A stretch of DNA of 64,000 nt from Siccirubricoccus phaeus (GCF_008360935.1 NZ_SRXO01000026.1:1-64000), one strand, 5' to 3'; numbered from the stretch's first letter, positions 17,980 through 28,024 are shown. Notes: generated from the letters alone by a model not told the origin. Numbers and translations are program-made.

Positions 17980-19842
17980 CGGCTCCGCAGTGCGGCGGAG
18001 ATGGATGGCCAGGGCGGCGAGGGCGGCCGGCGTGACGCCGGGCACGCGGCCGGCACTGCCGAGGGTGGCGGGGCGAGCCGCTGCCAGGCGCTGGCGCATC
18101 TCGGCTGAAAGCCCAGGGATGGCGGCGAAATCCAGCACCGGCGGAATGGCCAGCCGCTCCTCCCGTTCCAGCGCCCGCAGCTCCGCCGCCTGACGCTCAA
18201 GATAGGGGGCGTAGAGGGTCTGAGCCTCCAGCTCCGCCCGCAGCCGGGGCGGGAGATCCCGCAGCCAGGGGAAAATGCGGTTGGCCGCGTCAGCCGTCAT
18301 CGCCGGCAGGGCCAGGGCTTCGAAGGCGCTGCGCCAGCGGCCATCCTGCTTCACCGGCACGCCGGCGGCGACGTACTGTGCCGGGGTGGCGCCTTCCGCC
18401 CGCGCGCGGGCCAGCGCATTCGCCAGGGCGGTGGCGAAGGCGCGATGGGCCGCGGCGCGCACGGGGCTGACGCAGCCCCAGCCCATGCCTTTTTCCGTCA
18501 GCCGCAGCCCGGCATTGTCCGCCCGCAGCGCCAGCCGGTATTCGGACCGCGCGGTGAGCATGCGGTAGGGCTCCGTCACCCCCTGCAGCACCAGATCGTC
18601 GATCATCACGCCGGCATAGGCCTCGCCGCGGTTCAGCGCCCGGTCCGGCACGGCGCCGCCGGCGCGCTGGGCGGCATTCACCCCGGCCAGCAGCCCCTGG
18701 GCGCCGGCTTCCTCATAGCCCGTGGTGCCATTGATCTGGCCGGCCAGAAACAGCCCGGGCACGTCCTTCACCTCCAACGTCGGGGTCAGGGCGCGCGGGT
18801 CCACATGGTCGTATTCGATGGCATAGCCCGGCCGCAGGATGCGCGCCTTCTCCAACCCGGGGATGGAGGCGATGAAAGCCGCCTGCACCGCCTCCGGCAG
18901 GCTGGTGGAAATGCCGTTGGGGTAGACGGTGTCGTCCTCCAGCCCCTCCGGCTCCAGGAAGATCTGGTGCCGCTCCCGCTCGGCGAAGCGCACCACCTTG
19001 TCCTCGATCGAAGGGCAGTAGCGCGGCCCCGTTCCGGCGATCCGCCCGCCATAGACGGCGCTGCGATGCAGATTGGCCCGGATCAGCGCATGGCCCGCCG
19101 GCGTGGTGGAGGTGATGGCGCAGGCCACCTGCCGGTTGGTGATCCGCTCCGTCAGCCAGGAAAGCGGCTCTGGCGGATCGTCGCCCGGGTCCGGCTGCAG
19201 CGCGGCCCAGTCGATGGTCCTGCCATCCAGCCGCGGCGGCGTGCCGGTCTTCAGCCGTGCCAGAGGCAGGCCCAGCCGGTCCAGCGTGGCGGCCAGCCCC
19301 AGCGAGGGCGCTTCCCCCACCCGCCCGGCTGGAATCCGGGTCTCGCCGATATGGATCTCGCCCCGCAGGAAGGTGCCGGTGGTGATGACCACCGCCCCGG
19401 CGCCGATTCGCCGGCCAGTGGCAGTGACGACGCCCGCCACTTGCCCACCGGCGCCCAGCAGCAGATCCTCCGCCGCCTCTGCCAGGATCGTCAGCCCCGA
19501 AGTCTCCCGCAGCAGCGCCTGCACCGCCCGGCGATATAGCTTGCGGTCCGCCTGCGCCCGCGGCCCGCGCACCGCCGGACCCTTGCTGCGGTTCAGCAGC
19601 TTGAAATGGATACCGGCTTCATCCGCGGTGCGGCCCATCAGCCCGTCCAACGCGTCGATCTCCCGCACCAGATGCCCCTTGCCTACCCCGCCGATCGCCG
19701 GGTTGCAGGACATCTCCCCCAGCGTCTCCAGCCGGTGGGTCAGCAGCAGGGTGCGGGCACCGCAGCGGGCGGCGGCGGCCGCGGCCTCGCAGCCGGCATG
19801 GCCGCCGCCCACCACCACCACATCGAAGGCAAGATCGTACAT
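17968..19842 (-). CDS. mnmG: tRNA uridine-34 carboxymethylaminomethyl modification enzyme MnmG
   Basis: FAD/NADH-dependent partner of MnmE in wobble-uridine modification. From the ATG at 19842 the protein has 624 residues and begins [20 protein letters not shown], the FAD-binding Rossmann motif. [39 protein letters not shown]-like [13 protein letters not shown] and [17 protein letters not shown] follow, as in the family. Upstream in-frame codons to 19914 are not conserved-looking. mnmE, often adjacent, is not in the window. The stop lies within a parS site. Confidence 0.96.
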   Translation of the reverse strand: MYDLAFDVVVVGGGHAGCEAAAAAARCGARTLLLTHRLETLGEMSCNPAIGGVGKGHLVREIDALDGLMGRTADEAGIHFKLLNRSKGPAVRGPRAQADRKLYRRAVQALLRETSGLTILAEAAEDLLLGAGGQVAGVVTATGRRIGAGAVVITTGTFLRGEIHIGETRIPAGRVGEAPSLGLAATLDRLGLPLARLKTGTPPRLDGRTIDWAALQPDPGDDPPEPLSWLTERITNRQVACAITSTTPAGHALIRANLHRSAVYGGRIAGTGPRYCPSIEDKVVRFAERERHQIFLEPEGLEDDTVYPNGISTSLPEAVQAAFIASIPGLEKARILRPGYAIEYDHVDPRALTPTLEVKDVPGLFLAGQINGTTGYEEAGAQGLLAGVNAAQRAGGAVPDRALNRGEAYAGVMIDDLVLQGVTEPYRMLTARSEYRLALRADNAGLRLTEKGMGWGCVSPVRAAAHRAFATALANALARARAEGATPAQYVAAGVPVKQDGRWRSAFEALALPAMTADAANRIFPWLRDLPPRLRAELEAQTLYAPYLERQAAELRALEREERLAIPPVLDFAAIPGLSAEMRQRLAAARPATLGSAGRVPGVTPAALAALAIHLRRTAEPRFT

Positions 19843-20006
19843 GGCGAGGGTATAGAGCAGATCGCCGCGGCGGGTGAACGCTTCGGCGCATGAAGCCGTG
19901 CGATGCCGGCGCATCCCCGGCCTTCCGTCCTGTGCCTTCCGGCACTTTGGCGGCGCAGAGGAATCGGCGATGTTACCGCCATAGGCGCAGGGGGGAGGAA
20001 GGTGGC

Positions 20007-21215
20007 ATGGCAGCCGGCCCGCAGGATGCGTTACGCCCCGCTGGGCGATGGATCATCGTCGCCGCCGTCGCCCTGCTGCTGGCCGTCGCCATGGGTCAGC
20101 TCGTCAACGGCCTCTCCGTCTTCTTCATCCCGCTGGAGCTGGAATTCGGCTGGGCTCGCGGCCCCATCGCCCTCATCAACTCGGCCGGGCTGGCCGGCCT
20201 CTCCCTCGGCGGCATAGCCATGGGTCTGGTGGCGGACCGGGCCGGCATCAGGCTGGTGGCGCTGGCTGCCGCGCTGGTGGTCGGGCTCTGCGTCACTATG
20301 GCCTCGGGCGCGTCGGAGCTCTGGCAATTCTACCTGCTCTTCTTCCTGGCCGGGCTGTTCGGCGCCGGCCTCTTCGCGCCGCTGCTGAGTCTGGTGGGCA
20401 ATTGGTTTCCCACCGGGGCGGGGCTTGCCATCGGCATCGCCTCGGCTGGGCAGGCGGTGGGGCAGGGCGGGGTGCCCTTCGCCACCGCCTTCCTCATCGA
20501 GGCCATGGGCTGGCGCCAGGCCTTCCTGGCGCAGGGCCTCGTCTCCCTCGCCGTCATGCTGCCGCTGGCGCTGCTGATGCGGGAACCGCCCCGCCCAGCA
20601 ACTGGCCCGGCGGCCCAGGCGGGGCCTGCGCCCTTGCTGCCGCCCGGGCTGGTAGTGCCCTGGCTGAGCCTCGCCGTCATCGGCTGCTGCACCTGCATGG
20701 CGGTGCCGCTGATGCATCTGGTACCGCTAATTCACGGCCACCACATCTCGGCGCCCGATGCCGGTGGCGTGCTCTTCGTGATGCTGCTGGCGGCGATCCT
20801 GGGCCGCGTGGCCTTCGGCCGACTCGCCGACCGGATCGGCCCCATCCAGGCCTACCTCACCGCCTCCTTCTGGCAGACCGTCGCGGTCTTCGCCTTCACC
20901 CGCATCCACGATCTGAGCCTCTTCTACCTCTTCGCCCCCATCTACGGCTTCGGCTATGCCGGGGTGATGACCGGGGTGCTGGTGACGGCGCGGATGCTGA
21001 CGCCGGCGGCGAGCCGCGCCTCGCTGATGGGGATCATCATCGCCTTCGCCTGGCTGGGCCATGGGCTGGGCGGCTTCCAGGGCGGCTATCTCTTCGACCT
21101 AACGGGCGACTACACACTCAGCTTCGCCCTGGCGGCCCTGGCCGGGGTGACGAACCTGGTCCTGGTCGGCGCGCTGCTCCTCACCGTCCGGCGGCGGGTG
21201 GTGGTCCTGGCCTGA
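20007..21215 (+). CDS. MFS transporter (monocarboxylate/oxalate-formate type)
   Basis: A 402-residue inner-membrane carrier with twelve predicted hydrophobic segments, about 25 to 395. Early motifs such as [17 protein letters not shown] and the loop [14 protein letters not shown] (MFS motif A region) resemble the oxalate/formate and monocarboxylate antiporter branch. The ATG at 20007 follows a strong gggggaggaagg ribosome site. It is divergent from mnmG and upstream of two enzymes (flavin-binding protein, amidase) on the same strand, so it may import their substrate. Substrate unknown. Confidence 0.85.
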   Translation: MAAGPQDALRPAGRWIIVAAVALLLAVAMGQLVNGLSVFFIPLELEFGWARGPIALINSAGLAGLSLGGIAMGLVADRAGIRLVALAAALVVGLCVTMASGASELWQFYLLFFLAGLFGAGLFAPLLSLVGNWFPTGAGLAIGIASAGQAVGQGGVPFATAFLIEAMGWRQAFLAQGLVSLAVMLPLALLMREPPRPATGPAAQAGPAPLLPPGLVVPWLSLAVIGCCTCMAVPLMHLVPLIHGHHISAPDAGGVLFVMLLAAILGRVAFGRLADRIGPIQAYLTASFWQTVAVFAFTRIHDLSLFYLFAPIYGFGYAGVMTGVLVTARMLTPAASRASLMGIIIAFAWLGHGLGGFQGGYLFDLTGDYTLSFALAALAGVTNLVLVGALLLTVRRRVVVLA

Positions 21216-21326
21216 GCGGCTCGGACCCGGATTGGACCAATTCGCCCGCGCCGAATTGGCCCTCGCGCTGGACCATTCGCCAGGGCCATAAGCCGAAGGT
21301 CAGGAATTCCAGCCCGAGGCCAGACG

Positions 21327-22046
21327 ATGTCCGACGCCGCCTACCCCGTCTCCGAGCGCAACAAGGTCCGCCGCCTGCACGAACGCGGCACCTATGACAA
21401 GGCGGCGGTGCACGCCATCCTGGACGCGGCGATGCTCTGCCACATCGCCTACATCATCGACGGCCAGCCCTATTGCACCCCCACCGTCTTCTGGCGGGAA
21501 GGCGAGCACCTCTACTGGCACGGCTCCTCCGCCAGCCGGATGCTGCGCAGCCAGAAGGGCGGCGTGCCGGTCTGCCTGACGGTGACGCATCTGGATAGCC
21601 TGGTGCTCGCCCGCTGCGGCTTCAACCACTCCGTCGACTACCGCTCCGCCATGTGCTTCGGCCAGGCACACATCATCGACGAGCCGGCGCACAAGCACCG
21701 CGCCCTGTCCTCGATGATCGACCGCTTCTACCCCGGCCGCGACGCCACCCTCCGCCCCAGCACCACCCAGGAGCTGAAGGCCACGACGGTCATCGGCATG
21801 GAGATCGAGCAGGCCTCCGGCAAGGTCCGCGCCAAGGGCGTGGGCGATGAGGAGGAGGATTACGCCCTGCCGATCTATGCCGCCCGCTTCCCCGTCACCC
21901 AGGTGATCGGCGCCGCTGAGCCCTGCCCGCGCATGCCGAAGGGTGTCCCCTATCCGGAGGGTTTGGCAGGTTTCACCCCGGGGCGTAGGCTCGACGAATT
22001 GATGCTCGAGGCCTACCGGACGACCTATGGTGACAGTCACGACTGA
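21327..22046 (+). CDS. Pyridoxamine 5'-phosphate oxidase-family flavin-binding protein
   Basis: A 239-residue split-barrel flavin-binding protein. It begins with the NimA/PNPOx-like pattern RLHERGTYDKAAVHAILDAA, then HIAYIIDGQPYCTPTVFWRE and LYWHGSSASRML, which bind the flavin phosphate and ring in this superfamily. The C-terminal half contains IGMEIEQASGKVRAKG. Such proteins are oxidases, reductases or stress proteins; which applies here cannot be told. Its 3' end overlaps the amidase start by 20 bp. Confidence 0.83.
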   Translation: MSDAAYPVSERNKVRRLHERGTYDKAAVHAILDAAMLCHIAYIIDGQPYCTPTVFWREGEHLYWHGSSASRMLRSQKGGVPVCLTVTHLDSLVLARCGFNHSVDYRSAMCFGQAHIIDEPAHKHRALSSMIDRFYPGRDATLRPSTTQELKATTVIGMEIEQASGKVRAKGVGDEEEDYALPIYAARFPVTQVIGAAEPCPRMPKGVPYPEGLAGFTPGRRLDELMLEAYRTTYGDSHD

Positions 22047-23427
22047 TCTCGCCACCGCTTCCGCGGTGACGCTGGCGGCGATGGTGCGGGACAAATCCGT
22101 CTCGCCCGTGGAGGTGACGGCGGCGGTGCTGGCGCGCATCGCCACGCAGAACCCCACGCTGAACGCCTTCGCCGCGCTGGATGAGGAGGGCGCGCGCAGC
22201 GCAGCCCAGGCGGCCGAGGCGGCGGTGATGCGGGGCGATACGCTCGGCCTGCTGCATGGCGTGCCGGTGACGATCAAGGACGTCCAGGCGGTGCGCGGCC
22301 TGCCGACCCGTCGCGGCTCCCGCCTCTCGGATCCGACGCCTGCCACCGCCGACGCGCCGCTGGTGGCGCGGCTGCGGGAGGCCGGGGCCATCATCCTCGG
22401 CAAGACCACCAGCACGGAGCAGGGCTGGACCGCCGTCAGCGACAGCCCGCTGACCGGCACCACCCACAACCCCTGGAAGCATGGCCGCACCGCCGGCGGC
22501 TCCTCCTCCGGCGCCGCCGCGCTCTGCGGCGCGGGCTGCGGGCCGCTGCATATCGGCACGGATGGCGCGGGCTCCATCCGCCTGCCGGCGCATTTCTGCG
22601 GCGCGGTGGGGTTCAAGGCGACCTATGGCCGCGTGCCCTATGTGCCAGTGCCGAACAACGGCGCGCTCTCCCATGCCGGGCCCATCACCCGCAGCGTCGC
22701 GGATGCGGCGCTGATGTTCAGCGTCATCGCCGGGCCGCACCCGCTGGACCACACGACGCTGCCGGACCGCTTCCCGGCCGAGGTCGAGCCGGACGGCGCG
22801 CAGGGGCTGCGCATCGCCTACAGCGCCGATCTCGGCCACGCGAAGGTGGACCCGGAGGTGGCGGCGATCGTGGCCGCCGCGGTGCGGCGGTTCGAGGCGC
22901 TGGGCGCTACGGTGGAGGCGGTGACGCCGCCCTGGGGCCCGACCGGGCCGGAGCTGGAGCGCGATTTGTGGGGCGCCGCCATGCGGCCCTTCCTGGCCGC
23001 CGATGCCGCCGCCGCGGCGCAGATGGACCCCGGCCTGGTGGCCTGCACCGAGGCCTATCGCGATTACGGCTTCATGGCAGGCCATGCGGCACAGACCCGC
23101 CGCTTCGCCTATGCCGCGGCGGTGAACGCCTGGTTCGGCGAGGCGGGGTTCGATCTGCTGGTCACGCCCGCCGCCTCCGTCGCCGCCTTCGAGGTGGGGC
23201 GGCAGCGCCCGGCGCATTGGGACCAGCACGCATGGGACTGGCTAGTCTGGGCGGAATTCTCCTACCCCTTCAACCTCAGCCATGGGCCGGCGATCTCGCT
23301 GCCCTGCGGGGTGACGGAGGAAGGGCTGCCGGTGGGGCTGCAGATCGCCGGGCCGCGGCTGGCGGATGCGCTGGTGCTGCGGGCGGCGGGGGCGTTCCTG
23401 GACGGGGCGGTGGCGCATGCGGGGTAG
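22027..23427 (+). CDS. Amidase (amidase-signature family)
   Basis: Hydrolyses a carboxamide using a Ser-cisSer-Lys triad. In the 466-residue protein the lysine is in HGVPVTIKD near residue 83. The glycine-serine signature is TAGGSSSGAAALCGAG with the cis-serine, and the nucleophile is in GTDGAGSIRLPAHFCG near residue 183. The signature GADTGGSIR of GatA is varied, so this is a stand-alone amidase rather than the tRNA amidotransferase. It overlaps the flavoprotein gene by 20 bp and probably shares its operon. Substrate unknown. Confidence 0.9.
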   Translation: MVTVTTDLATASAVTLAAMVRDKSVSPVEVTAAVLARIATQNPTLNAFAALDEEGARSAAQAAEAAVMRGDTLGLLHGVPVTIKDVQAVRGLPTRRGSRLSDPTPATADAPLVARLREAGAIILGKTTSTEQGWTAVSDSPLTGTTHNPWKHGRTAGGSSSGAAALCGAGCGPLHIGTDGAGSIRLPAHFCGAVGFKATYGRVPYVPVPNNGALSHAGPITRSVADAALMFSVIAGPHPLDHTTLPDRFPAEVEPDGAQGLRIAYSADLGHAKVDPEVAAIVAAAVRRFEALGATVEAVTPPWGPTGPELERDLWGAAMRPFLAADAAAAAQMDPGLVACTEAYRDYGFMAGHAAQTRRFAYAAAVNAWFGEAGFDLLVTPAASVAAFEVGRQRPAHWDQHAWDWLVWAEFSYPFNLSHGPAISLPCGVTEEGLPVGLQIAGPRLADALVLRAAGAFLDGAVAHAG

Positions 23428-23433
23428 ATAGGG

Positions 23434-23612
23434 GCAGGGGGGCGCCGCCCCCCTGCACCCCCCGCCGGGACCAGGACCTGGCCCCGGACCCCGGTCCGAG
23501 TTTTGGATCCGACGGTCGAACCAGCAAACTTATGGCGGGGCCCGGGGGGAAGCCTTCCCCCGGCGGGGTCCGGGGGCAGAGCCCCTGGTGGGGGTTCGGG
23601 GGCGAAGCCCCC
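23434..23612. repeat. GC-rich hairpin repeat cluster (family D)
   Basis: The gap between the convergent amidase and HAD genes is filled by short GC hairpins (for example ggggcgccgcccccc, gggggcagagcccc, gggggcgaagccccc) around a core gagttttggatccgacgg that recurs at other gaps (6340s, 40330s, 56090s, 58920s). The placement at gene ends suggests terminators, although no T-tract follows. Confidence 0.6.
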
Positions 23613-23615
23613 TGC

Positions 23616-24476
23616 CTACCAGCGCAGCCCGCGGATCGCCGCCAGCGGGTCCACCCCCTCCGAGAGCGCCACCTGGCGCAGCGTCTCGGAGGAAGGGTTG
23701 TCGCCATGGGCGAACGCCGCCAGCCCGGTCAGCGCCCAGAGCGCATCCATCCCCGCCGCCTGCGCCCCCGCCAGGTCGGTATGCGGAGTATCGCCGATCG
23801 CCAGCACCCGGCTGCGCGGCACATCGCCGATGATCTCCATCACCGGGTCATAGACCGCCGGATCGGGCTTCCCCACCTCGAAGCTCTCGCCGCCCATTTC
23901 CGTGTAGATATCCGCCAGCGCGCCGGCGCAGATCAGCCGCTCCGTCCCCACCATCACATGCCGGTCCGGATTCACGCAGAGCATGGGCAGCCCGTATTTG
24001 CGCGCCTCCTCCAGCGCCGGCCGGTAGGCCTCGGCGTCGATCGAGCCGCGCTCCGGATCCGGGCCGGTATTCAGCAGGAAATCCGCGTCCTTCGCCTCGG
24101 CCACCAGCTCCGCCGCGCCATCCTCCACCACGGAAAGGTCGCGGTCCGGCCCGATATGGACGGCACGGGGGCCAAGCTGCGCGAAGAAGGGGTGCTGCTT
24201 CGCCTTCAGCATGCGCCAGGCGATCTCGCCGGAGGAGATGATGCCGTCATAGAGCGCGCGGTCCAGCCCCATGCGGTCCAGCATGCCGGCGATGAACCAG
24301 GACCGCCGCGGCGCATTGGTGAGGAACACCACCTTCTTGCCGCGGTCCTTCAATTGCCGCAGCGCCTCCGGCACCGGTGGGTAGGGCTGCTTGCCGTTGT
24401 GCACCACCCCCCAGAGGTCGAGCACATAGCCGTCATAGCGGTCCGCGAGGCTGGCAATGCCGTCCAGGATCTCCAT
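23616..24476 (-). CDS. HAD-superfamily class IIA phosphatase (TIGR01459-like)
   Basis: A 286-residue hydrolase with the four HAD motifs: LDLWGVVHNG (nucleophile aspartate), FLTNAPR, the lysine in VGKPDPAVYD, and IGDTPHTDLAGAQAAGMD. A class IIA cap domain lies between motifs II and III. Relatives are annotated as NagD- or phosphoglycolate-phosphatase-like sugar-phosphate phosphatases; the substrate is not known. ATG 24476 is preferred to GTG 24479 because it gives better spacing to the aggggaag site. It is 11 bp downstream of pyrD and likely co-transcribed. Confidence 0.9.
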   Translation of the reverse strand: MEILDGIASLADRYDGYVLDLWGVVHNGKQPYPPVPEALRQLKDRGKKVVFLTNAPRRSWFIAGMLDRMGLDRALYDGIISSGEIAWRMLKAKQHPFFAQLGPRAVHIGPDRDLSVVEDGAAELVAEAKDADFLLNTGPDPERGSIDAEAYRPALEEARKYGLPMLCVNPDRHVMVGTERLICAGALADIYTEMGGESFEVGKPDPAVYDPVMEIIGDVPRSRVLAIGDTPHTDLAGAQAAGMDALWALTGLAAFAHGDNPSSETLRQVALSEGVDPLAAIRGLRW

Positions 24477-24487
24477 CACTCTTCCCC

Positions 24488-25567
24488 TCAGGCCGCCTGC
24501 GGCCGGTCGTCGCGTGCCGCATCGACGCCGACAGCATCGGCGACGCTCCTGAACCCGTCGCGCTGCAGCAGCGCGGCGAGTTCCCGCTTCATGCGCGGGA
24601 TCAGCGCCGGGCCGGCATAGGCGAAGCCGGCATAGAGCTGCACCAGCGAGGCCCCGCTGCGGATCTTCGCATAGGCATCGACACCGGAGGCGACGCCGCC
24701 GACGCCGATCAGCGTCAGCCGCCCGTGCGACAGCCGATAGGCCAGCTTCAGCACCTCCGTCGCGCGGGCCAGCAGCGGCGCGCCGGAGAGGCCGCCGGCC
24801 TCGCCCCTGTGCGGGCTGCGCAGGCTGTCCGGCCGGGCGATGGTGGTGTTGGAGACGATGAGGCCGGCGACGCCGCGCGCGGCGCAGGCCTCCACCACCG
24901 CGGCCACCGCGTCGTCGGCGAGGTCCGGCGCGATCTTCACCAGCAGCGGTGGGCCTTCCGGCGTCCTCACCGCGGCGATGGCATCGAGGATCGCGACCAG
25001 CCGCGCCTCGCCCTGCAGGTCGCGCAGGCCGGGGGTGTTGGGGGAGGAGATGTTGACCGCGACATAGTCGCAGAGCGGCGCCAGGGCGGCGTAGAGGGCG
25101 GGGTAGTCCCGCTCCGGTACCGCGTCGTCCTTGTTCACCGCGATGTTGCCGCCGAGCACGGCGGGCAGCGGCCGCTTCAGGGCGGCGAGGCGGGCGCGGA
25201 AGGCCTCCAGCCCCTGGTTGTTCATGCCCATGCGGTTGATGACCGCGCGGTCCTCCTCCAGCCGGAACAGCCGCGGGCGGGGATTGCCGAGCTGGGGCCG
25301 CGGCGTGACCGTGCCCGCCTCGACGAAGCCGAAGCCGAGCCGCATCAGCGGCAGCACGGCGACGGCATTCTTGTCGAAGCCGGCGGCGAGGCCGATGGGG
25401 TTGCGGAAGGCGAGGCCGAGGGCGCTGGTGGCCAGCACCGGATCATCCGGCGCGGTGTCGCGCCCGGCCAGGCCCCAGCCCAGCGCCTGCAGCGCCAGAT
25501 TATGCGCCGTTTCGGGATCAAGCCCGCGCAGCAAGGGCATGAGGGCGGAGGCGAGGGTCGGGGTCAT
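24488..25567 (-). CDS. pyrD: Dihydroorotate dehydrogenase (quinone), class 2
   Basis: Membrane-associated flavoenzyme oxidising dihydroorotate to orotate with quinone in pyrimidine synthesis. The 359-residue protein from ATG 25567 has a helical membrane-contact N-terminus, then NPIGLAAGFDKNA, GFGFVEAGTVTPRPQLGNPRPRLFRL, the catalytic-serine region VNISSPNTPGLRDLQ, and LIGVGGVASGVDAYAKIRSGASLVQLY (FMN phosphate). These distinguish the class 2 form. The upstream extension of the open frame is rejected. It is divergent from a DMT transporter. Confidence 0.96.
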   Translation of the reverse strand: MTPTLASALMPLLRGLDPETAHNLALQALGWGLAGRDTAPDDPVLATSALGLAFRNPIGLAAGFDKNAVAVLPLMRLGFGFVEAGTVTPRPQLGNPRPRLFRLEEDRAVINRMGMNNQGLEAFRARLAALKRPLPAVLGGNIAVNKDDAVPERDYPALYAALAPLCDYVAVNISSPNTPGLRDLQGEARLVAILDAIAAVRTPEGPPLLVKIAPDLADDAVAAVVEACAARGVAGLIVSNTTIARPDSLRSPHRGEAGGLSGAPLLARATEVLKLAYRLSHGRLTLIGVGGVASGVDAYAKIRSGASLVQLYAGFAYAGPALIPRMKRELAALLQRDGFRSVADAVGVDAARDDRPQAA

Positions 25568-25718
25568 CGCCGCGCTCAATGCCTGAGGTGACGGCGAAGG
25601 GGAAGCGGGTTCCGTCCGCCCGGTTGACGCGCCGCCCGGGCCCCGCGACAACCTTAGGCACCAGACCGGCCCCGCCGGACGTAACGGCATGGGTGACACG
25701 GCATCGGGAGGAAATCGG

Positions 25719-26666
25719 GTGAAAGGGCCGTTGCTGCTGCTCGGCGGCATAGCGCTGTTCGGGTTGCTGGACGCCAACAGCAAGCTGCTCTCCGGGGCCT
25801 ATCCGATGGGCCAGGTGATCGCCATGCGATACCTGGTGCTGCTGCCGGCCTTCCTCGCCCTGCGGGCGCTGCGCCCGGGCTTCGGCGGCGCCTTCCGCAC
25901 GGCGCGGCCGGGGCTGCATATGCTGCGCGCGGCCTCGATGATGACGGCGGCGGGATCCTTCTTCCTCGGCTTCCGGCACATGGCGCTGGCCGAGGGCTAT
26001 CTGGTCTTCTTCACCTCGCCCTTCCTCATCCTGGCGCTGGCGGCCATCGCGCTGCGCGAGAGGGTGCCCTGGGCGGCCTGGGCCTGGTGCCTGGTGGGCT
26101 TCGCCGGCGTGCTGCTGGCGGTGGCGCCGAAGCTCGGCGGCGGCGGGTCGCTCATCGGCTATGGCTGGGTGGCGCTGGGCACCCTGGCCTTCAGCGTGAC
26201 CCAGACGGTGAACCGGACGTTGAAGGGCGAGGCGGGCCTCGCCATGCTGGTGGTCTGGCCCGGGCTGCTGGGGCTGCTGCTGTTCGGCCCGCTCGCGGTC
26301 CGGGACTGGGTGGCGCCGCCGCCCGCCGATCTGGCCATGCTGATGGTGAACGGGCTGATCGCGGGCGGCGCCTCGGTCTCCACCGCCCTGGCCTATCGCT
26401 ATGCCGATGCGGCGCGGCTGGGCCCGCTGGGCTATGCCGCCATGCCGGTGTCCGGCCTGCTGGATCTGCTGTTCTGGGGAAGGTTGCCGGATTGGCCGAC
26501 CCTGCTCGGCGCCGGCGTCGTCATCTTCGCCTGCGTGATGAGCGAGCGGGTGCGCCGGCGGGGCGCGGCGTCTCAGGGGATGTCCGGCGGGAAGGCATGC
26601 GCGCCATCGGCGCCCAGCGGCAGCGGTACCACCAGCCGCACCGCGCTGAGCGGCAGGGTGCCGTAG
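25719..26666 (+). CDS. DMT-superfamily (EamA) transporter
   Basis: Inner-membrane exporter or permease with ten hydrophobic segments in two EamA repeats (about residues 5-130 and 140-280). GTG 25719 was chosen because of the excellent gggaggaaat site 4 bp upstream; an ATG at 25689 would add ten residues. The C-terminus beyond VIFACVMSERVRRRG is low-complexity and overlaps the 3' end of the opposing DUF952 gene by 94 bp, so a functional end may be shorter. Substrate unknown. Confidence 0.85.
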   Translation: MKGPLLLLGGIALFGLLDANSKLLSGAYPMGQVIAMRYLVLLPAFLALRALRPGFGGAFRTARPGLHMLRAASMMTAAGSFFLGFRHMALAEGYLVFFTSPFLILALAAIALRERVPWAAWAWCLVGFAGVLLAVAPKLGGGGSLIGYGWVALGTLAFSVTQTVNRTLKGEAGLAMLVVWPGLLGLLLFGPLAVRDWVAPPPADLAMLMVNGLIAGGASVSTALAYRYADAARLGPLGYAAMPVSGLLDLLFWGRLPDWPTLLGAGVVIFACVMSERVRRRGAASQGMSGGKACAPSAPSGSGTTSRTALSGRVP

Positions 26667-26929
26667 AGATGCGGGAACAGGCCCGGGCGCTTGCCGCCCG
26701 CGGCCGGTTCCCAGCGCAGCGCCGGGCCCAGCGCGGCGGGGTCGGCGCCGACCAGCAGCAAATCTCGCTCCCCCGCGCGGTGCTTCGCGGCGCTGGCGCG
26801 GAGCTGCGCCGCGGCGGAGAAATGCAGGAAGCCGTCGCGCAGATCATCCGCGCTGCCGGTGTAGGCCCCGGCCAGCTCCGCCAGGCGCCAGTCGGCGGCG
26901 CGGACCATGGTGTAGATCAGCTCTCGCAT
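26573..26929 (-). CDS. DUF952-family protein
   Basis: A 118-residue protein of the DUF952 family. It shows the conserved YTGSADDLRDGFLHFSAAAQLRASAAKH block (residues about 22-50) and the later LFPHLYGTLPLSAVRLVVPL segment. Members lie next to pyrD in many alphaproteobacteria; here a DMT transporter on the other strand has come between them. The biochemical role is unknown. Its 3' end overlaps the transporter gene in convergent orientation. Confidence 0.87.
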   Translation of the reverse strand: MRELIYTMVRAADWRLAELAGAYTGSADDLRDGFLHFSAAAQLRASAAKHRAGERDLLLVGADPAALGPALRWEPAAGGKRPGLFPHLYGTLPLSAVRLVVPLPLGADGAHAFPPDIP

Positions 26930-26998
26930 GGGGAGGGTATAGCGGCGCTTTGCGGCCGCGGCACGGCTTGCCGCGGTCCGGCCGGCATGGGAGAGGCG

Positions 26999-27556
26999 AT
27001 GACATCCAACCAACATCGAGGCCGATGCATGACCCTCGCCCTTGCCAACCCCCGCAGCGCTGTCCGTTTCTGGGGCTTCGCCCTGCTCGGCTCTGCCGTG
27101 CTGGCGGCCAGCGCCCAGGTCAGCCTGCCCTTCTGGCCGGTGCCGGCGACGCTGCAGAGCCTTGCCGTGCTGCTGCTGGGGGCGCTGGGCGGCGGGCGGC
27201 TGGGCCTCGCGGCGGTCGCGCTCTATCTGCTGGAGGGGGCGCTGGGCCTGCCGGTCTTCGCCGGGGCGAAGGCCGGGCCGGCCGTGCTGCTGGGGCCGAC
27301 GGCGGGCTACCTGCTGGGCTTCCTGCCGGCCGCCTGGATCGCCGGGCTGGCGGCGCGGGGCAGCGGGCTCTGGCGCCAGGCGGCGCTGCTGACGCTGGCG
27401 CATCTGGCCCTGTTCCTGCCCGGCGTGCTCTGGCTCGCCGGCTTCACCGGGCTGGAGCGGGCCTGGATGGCCGGCTTCCTGCTGTTCCTGCCGGGGACGC
27501 TGGTGAAGACCGCGCTGGCCCTGGCGGTGCTGCGCGCGGCCGGCGCGCGGCGCTGA
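26999..27556 (+). CDS. bioY: Biotin transporter substrate-binding subunit BioY
   Basis: S-component of the energy-coupling-factor biotin importer; it can work with shared or no energising units. The 185-residue protein has six hydrophobic segments and the family motifs VSLPFWPVPATLQSLAVLLLGALGG, YLLEGALGLPVFAG and GPTAGYLLGF. ATG 26999 has the better ribosome site (gggagaggcg); ATG 27029 is an alternative. No bioM or bioN is adjacent. It is convergent with, and 9 bp from, the phage-type hydrolase. Confidence 0.92.
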   Translation: MTSNQHRGRCMTLALANPRSAVRFWGFALLGSAVLAASAQVSLPFWPVPATLQSLAVLLLGALGGGRLGLAAVALYLLEGALGLPVFAGAKAGPAVLLGPTAGYLLGFLPAAWIAGLAARGSGLWRQAALLTLAHLALFLPGVLWLAGFTGLERAWMAGFLLFLPGTLVKTALALAVLRAAGARR

Positions 27557-27565
27557 GACCGGCGC

Positions 27566-28024
27566 TCAGCCCGCCGGCAGCCGGTAGAAGATGAAGCCGC
27601 CGATCTCGGCCGTTGGTACCAGCCCGACGGCCCAGCCCGGCAGTTCCTCCGCCAGGTGCCAATGGGTGGCGCCGCCGGTCGGGTCGCCCAGCACGCCGGC
27701 CGCGGCGCGGGCGGCGACGCGGCGGCAGGTCTCCAGCGCCGCATCCGCCTCGCCCGAGAGCATGGCGTTCAGCAGCGCCTTGCGTCGCGGGTGCTTCGGC
27801 ATCCAGCAGCCGAACAGGAAGGGCGCGCGGCAGACCAGGGCCAGCATCGGCGCCAGGCCGAGGCCCGGCGCCGCACCCGGGGCGTAGCGCGCGGCCGCCG
27901 TGGCATCCGCCGCGGCCAGCCGGGCGCGGTTCACCGCCAGCGCCGCCAACGCCTCGATGGCGCGGACCGGCTTGCTGCCGGCCTCGGCGCGGAGGGTGAG
28001 GGCGAGGATATCGGCGCCGGTCAT
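27566..28024 (-). CDS. Cell-wall hydrolase, SleB-like (phage-type endolysin)
   Basis: A 152-residue protein resembling the Hydrolase_2/SleB group of peptidoglycan hydrolases. An N-terminal LTLRAEAGSKP (with the catalytic-type glutamate after the LTLRA element) is followed by AALAVNRARLA, and the family's THWH-containing GGATHWHLAEELPGW lies near residue 120. It has no signal peptide, as expected for a lysin released by a holin. It overlaps the membrane protein gene upstream by 4 bp (ATGA), forming a lysis pair at the downstream end of the podovirus-type cluster. Confidence 0.75.
   Translation of the reverse strand: MTGADILALTLRAEAGSKPVRAIEALAALAVNRARLAAADATAAARYAPGAAPGLGLAPMLALVCRAPFLFGCWMPKHPRRKALLNAMLSGEADAALETCRRVAARAAAGVLGDPTGGATHWHLAEELPGWAVGLVPTAEIGGFIFYRLPAG

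Noticed and set aside
21216-21326. A riboswitch or leader before the flavin-binding protein gene
   Set aside because: The 111-bp gap has no recognisable conserved riboswitch core, only weak inverted ttcgcc/gaattgg repeats.
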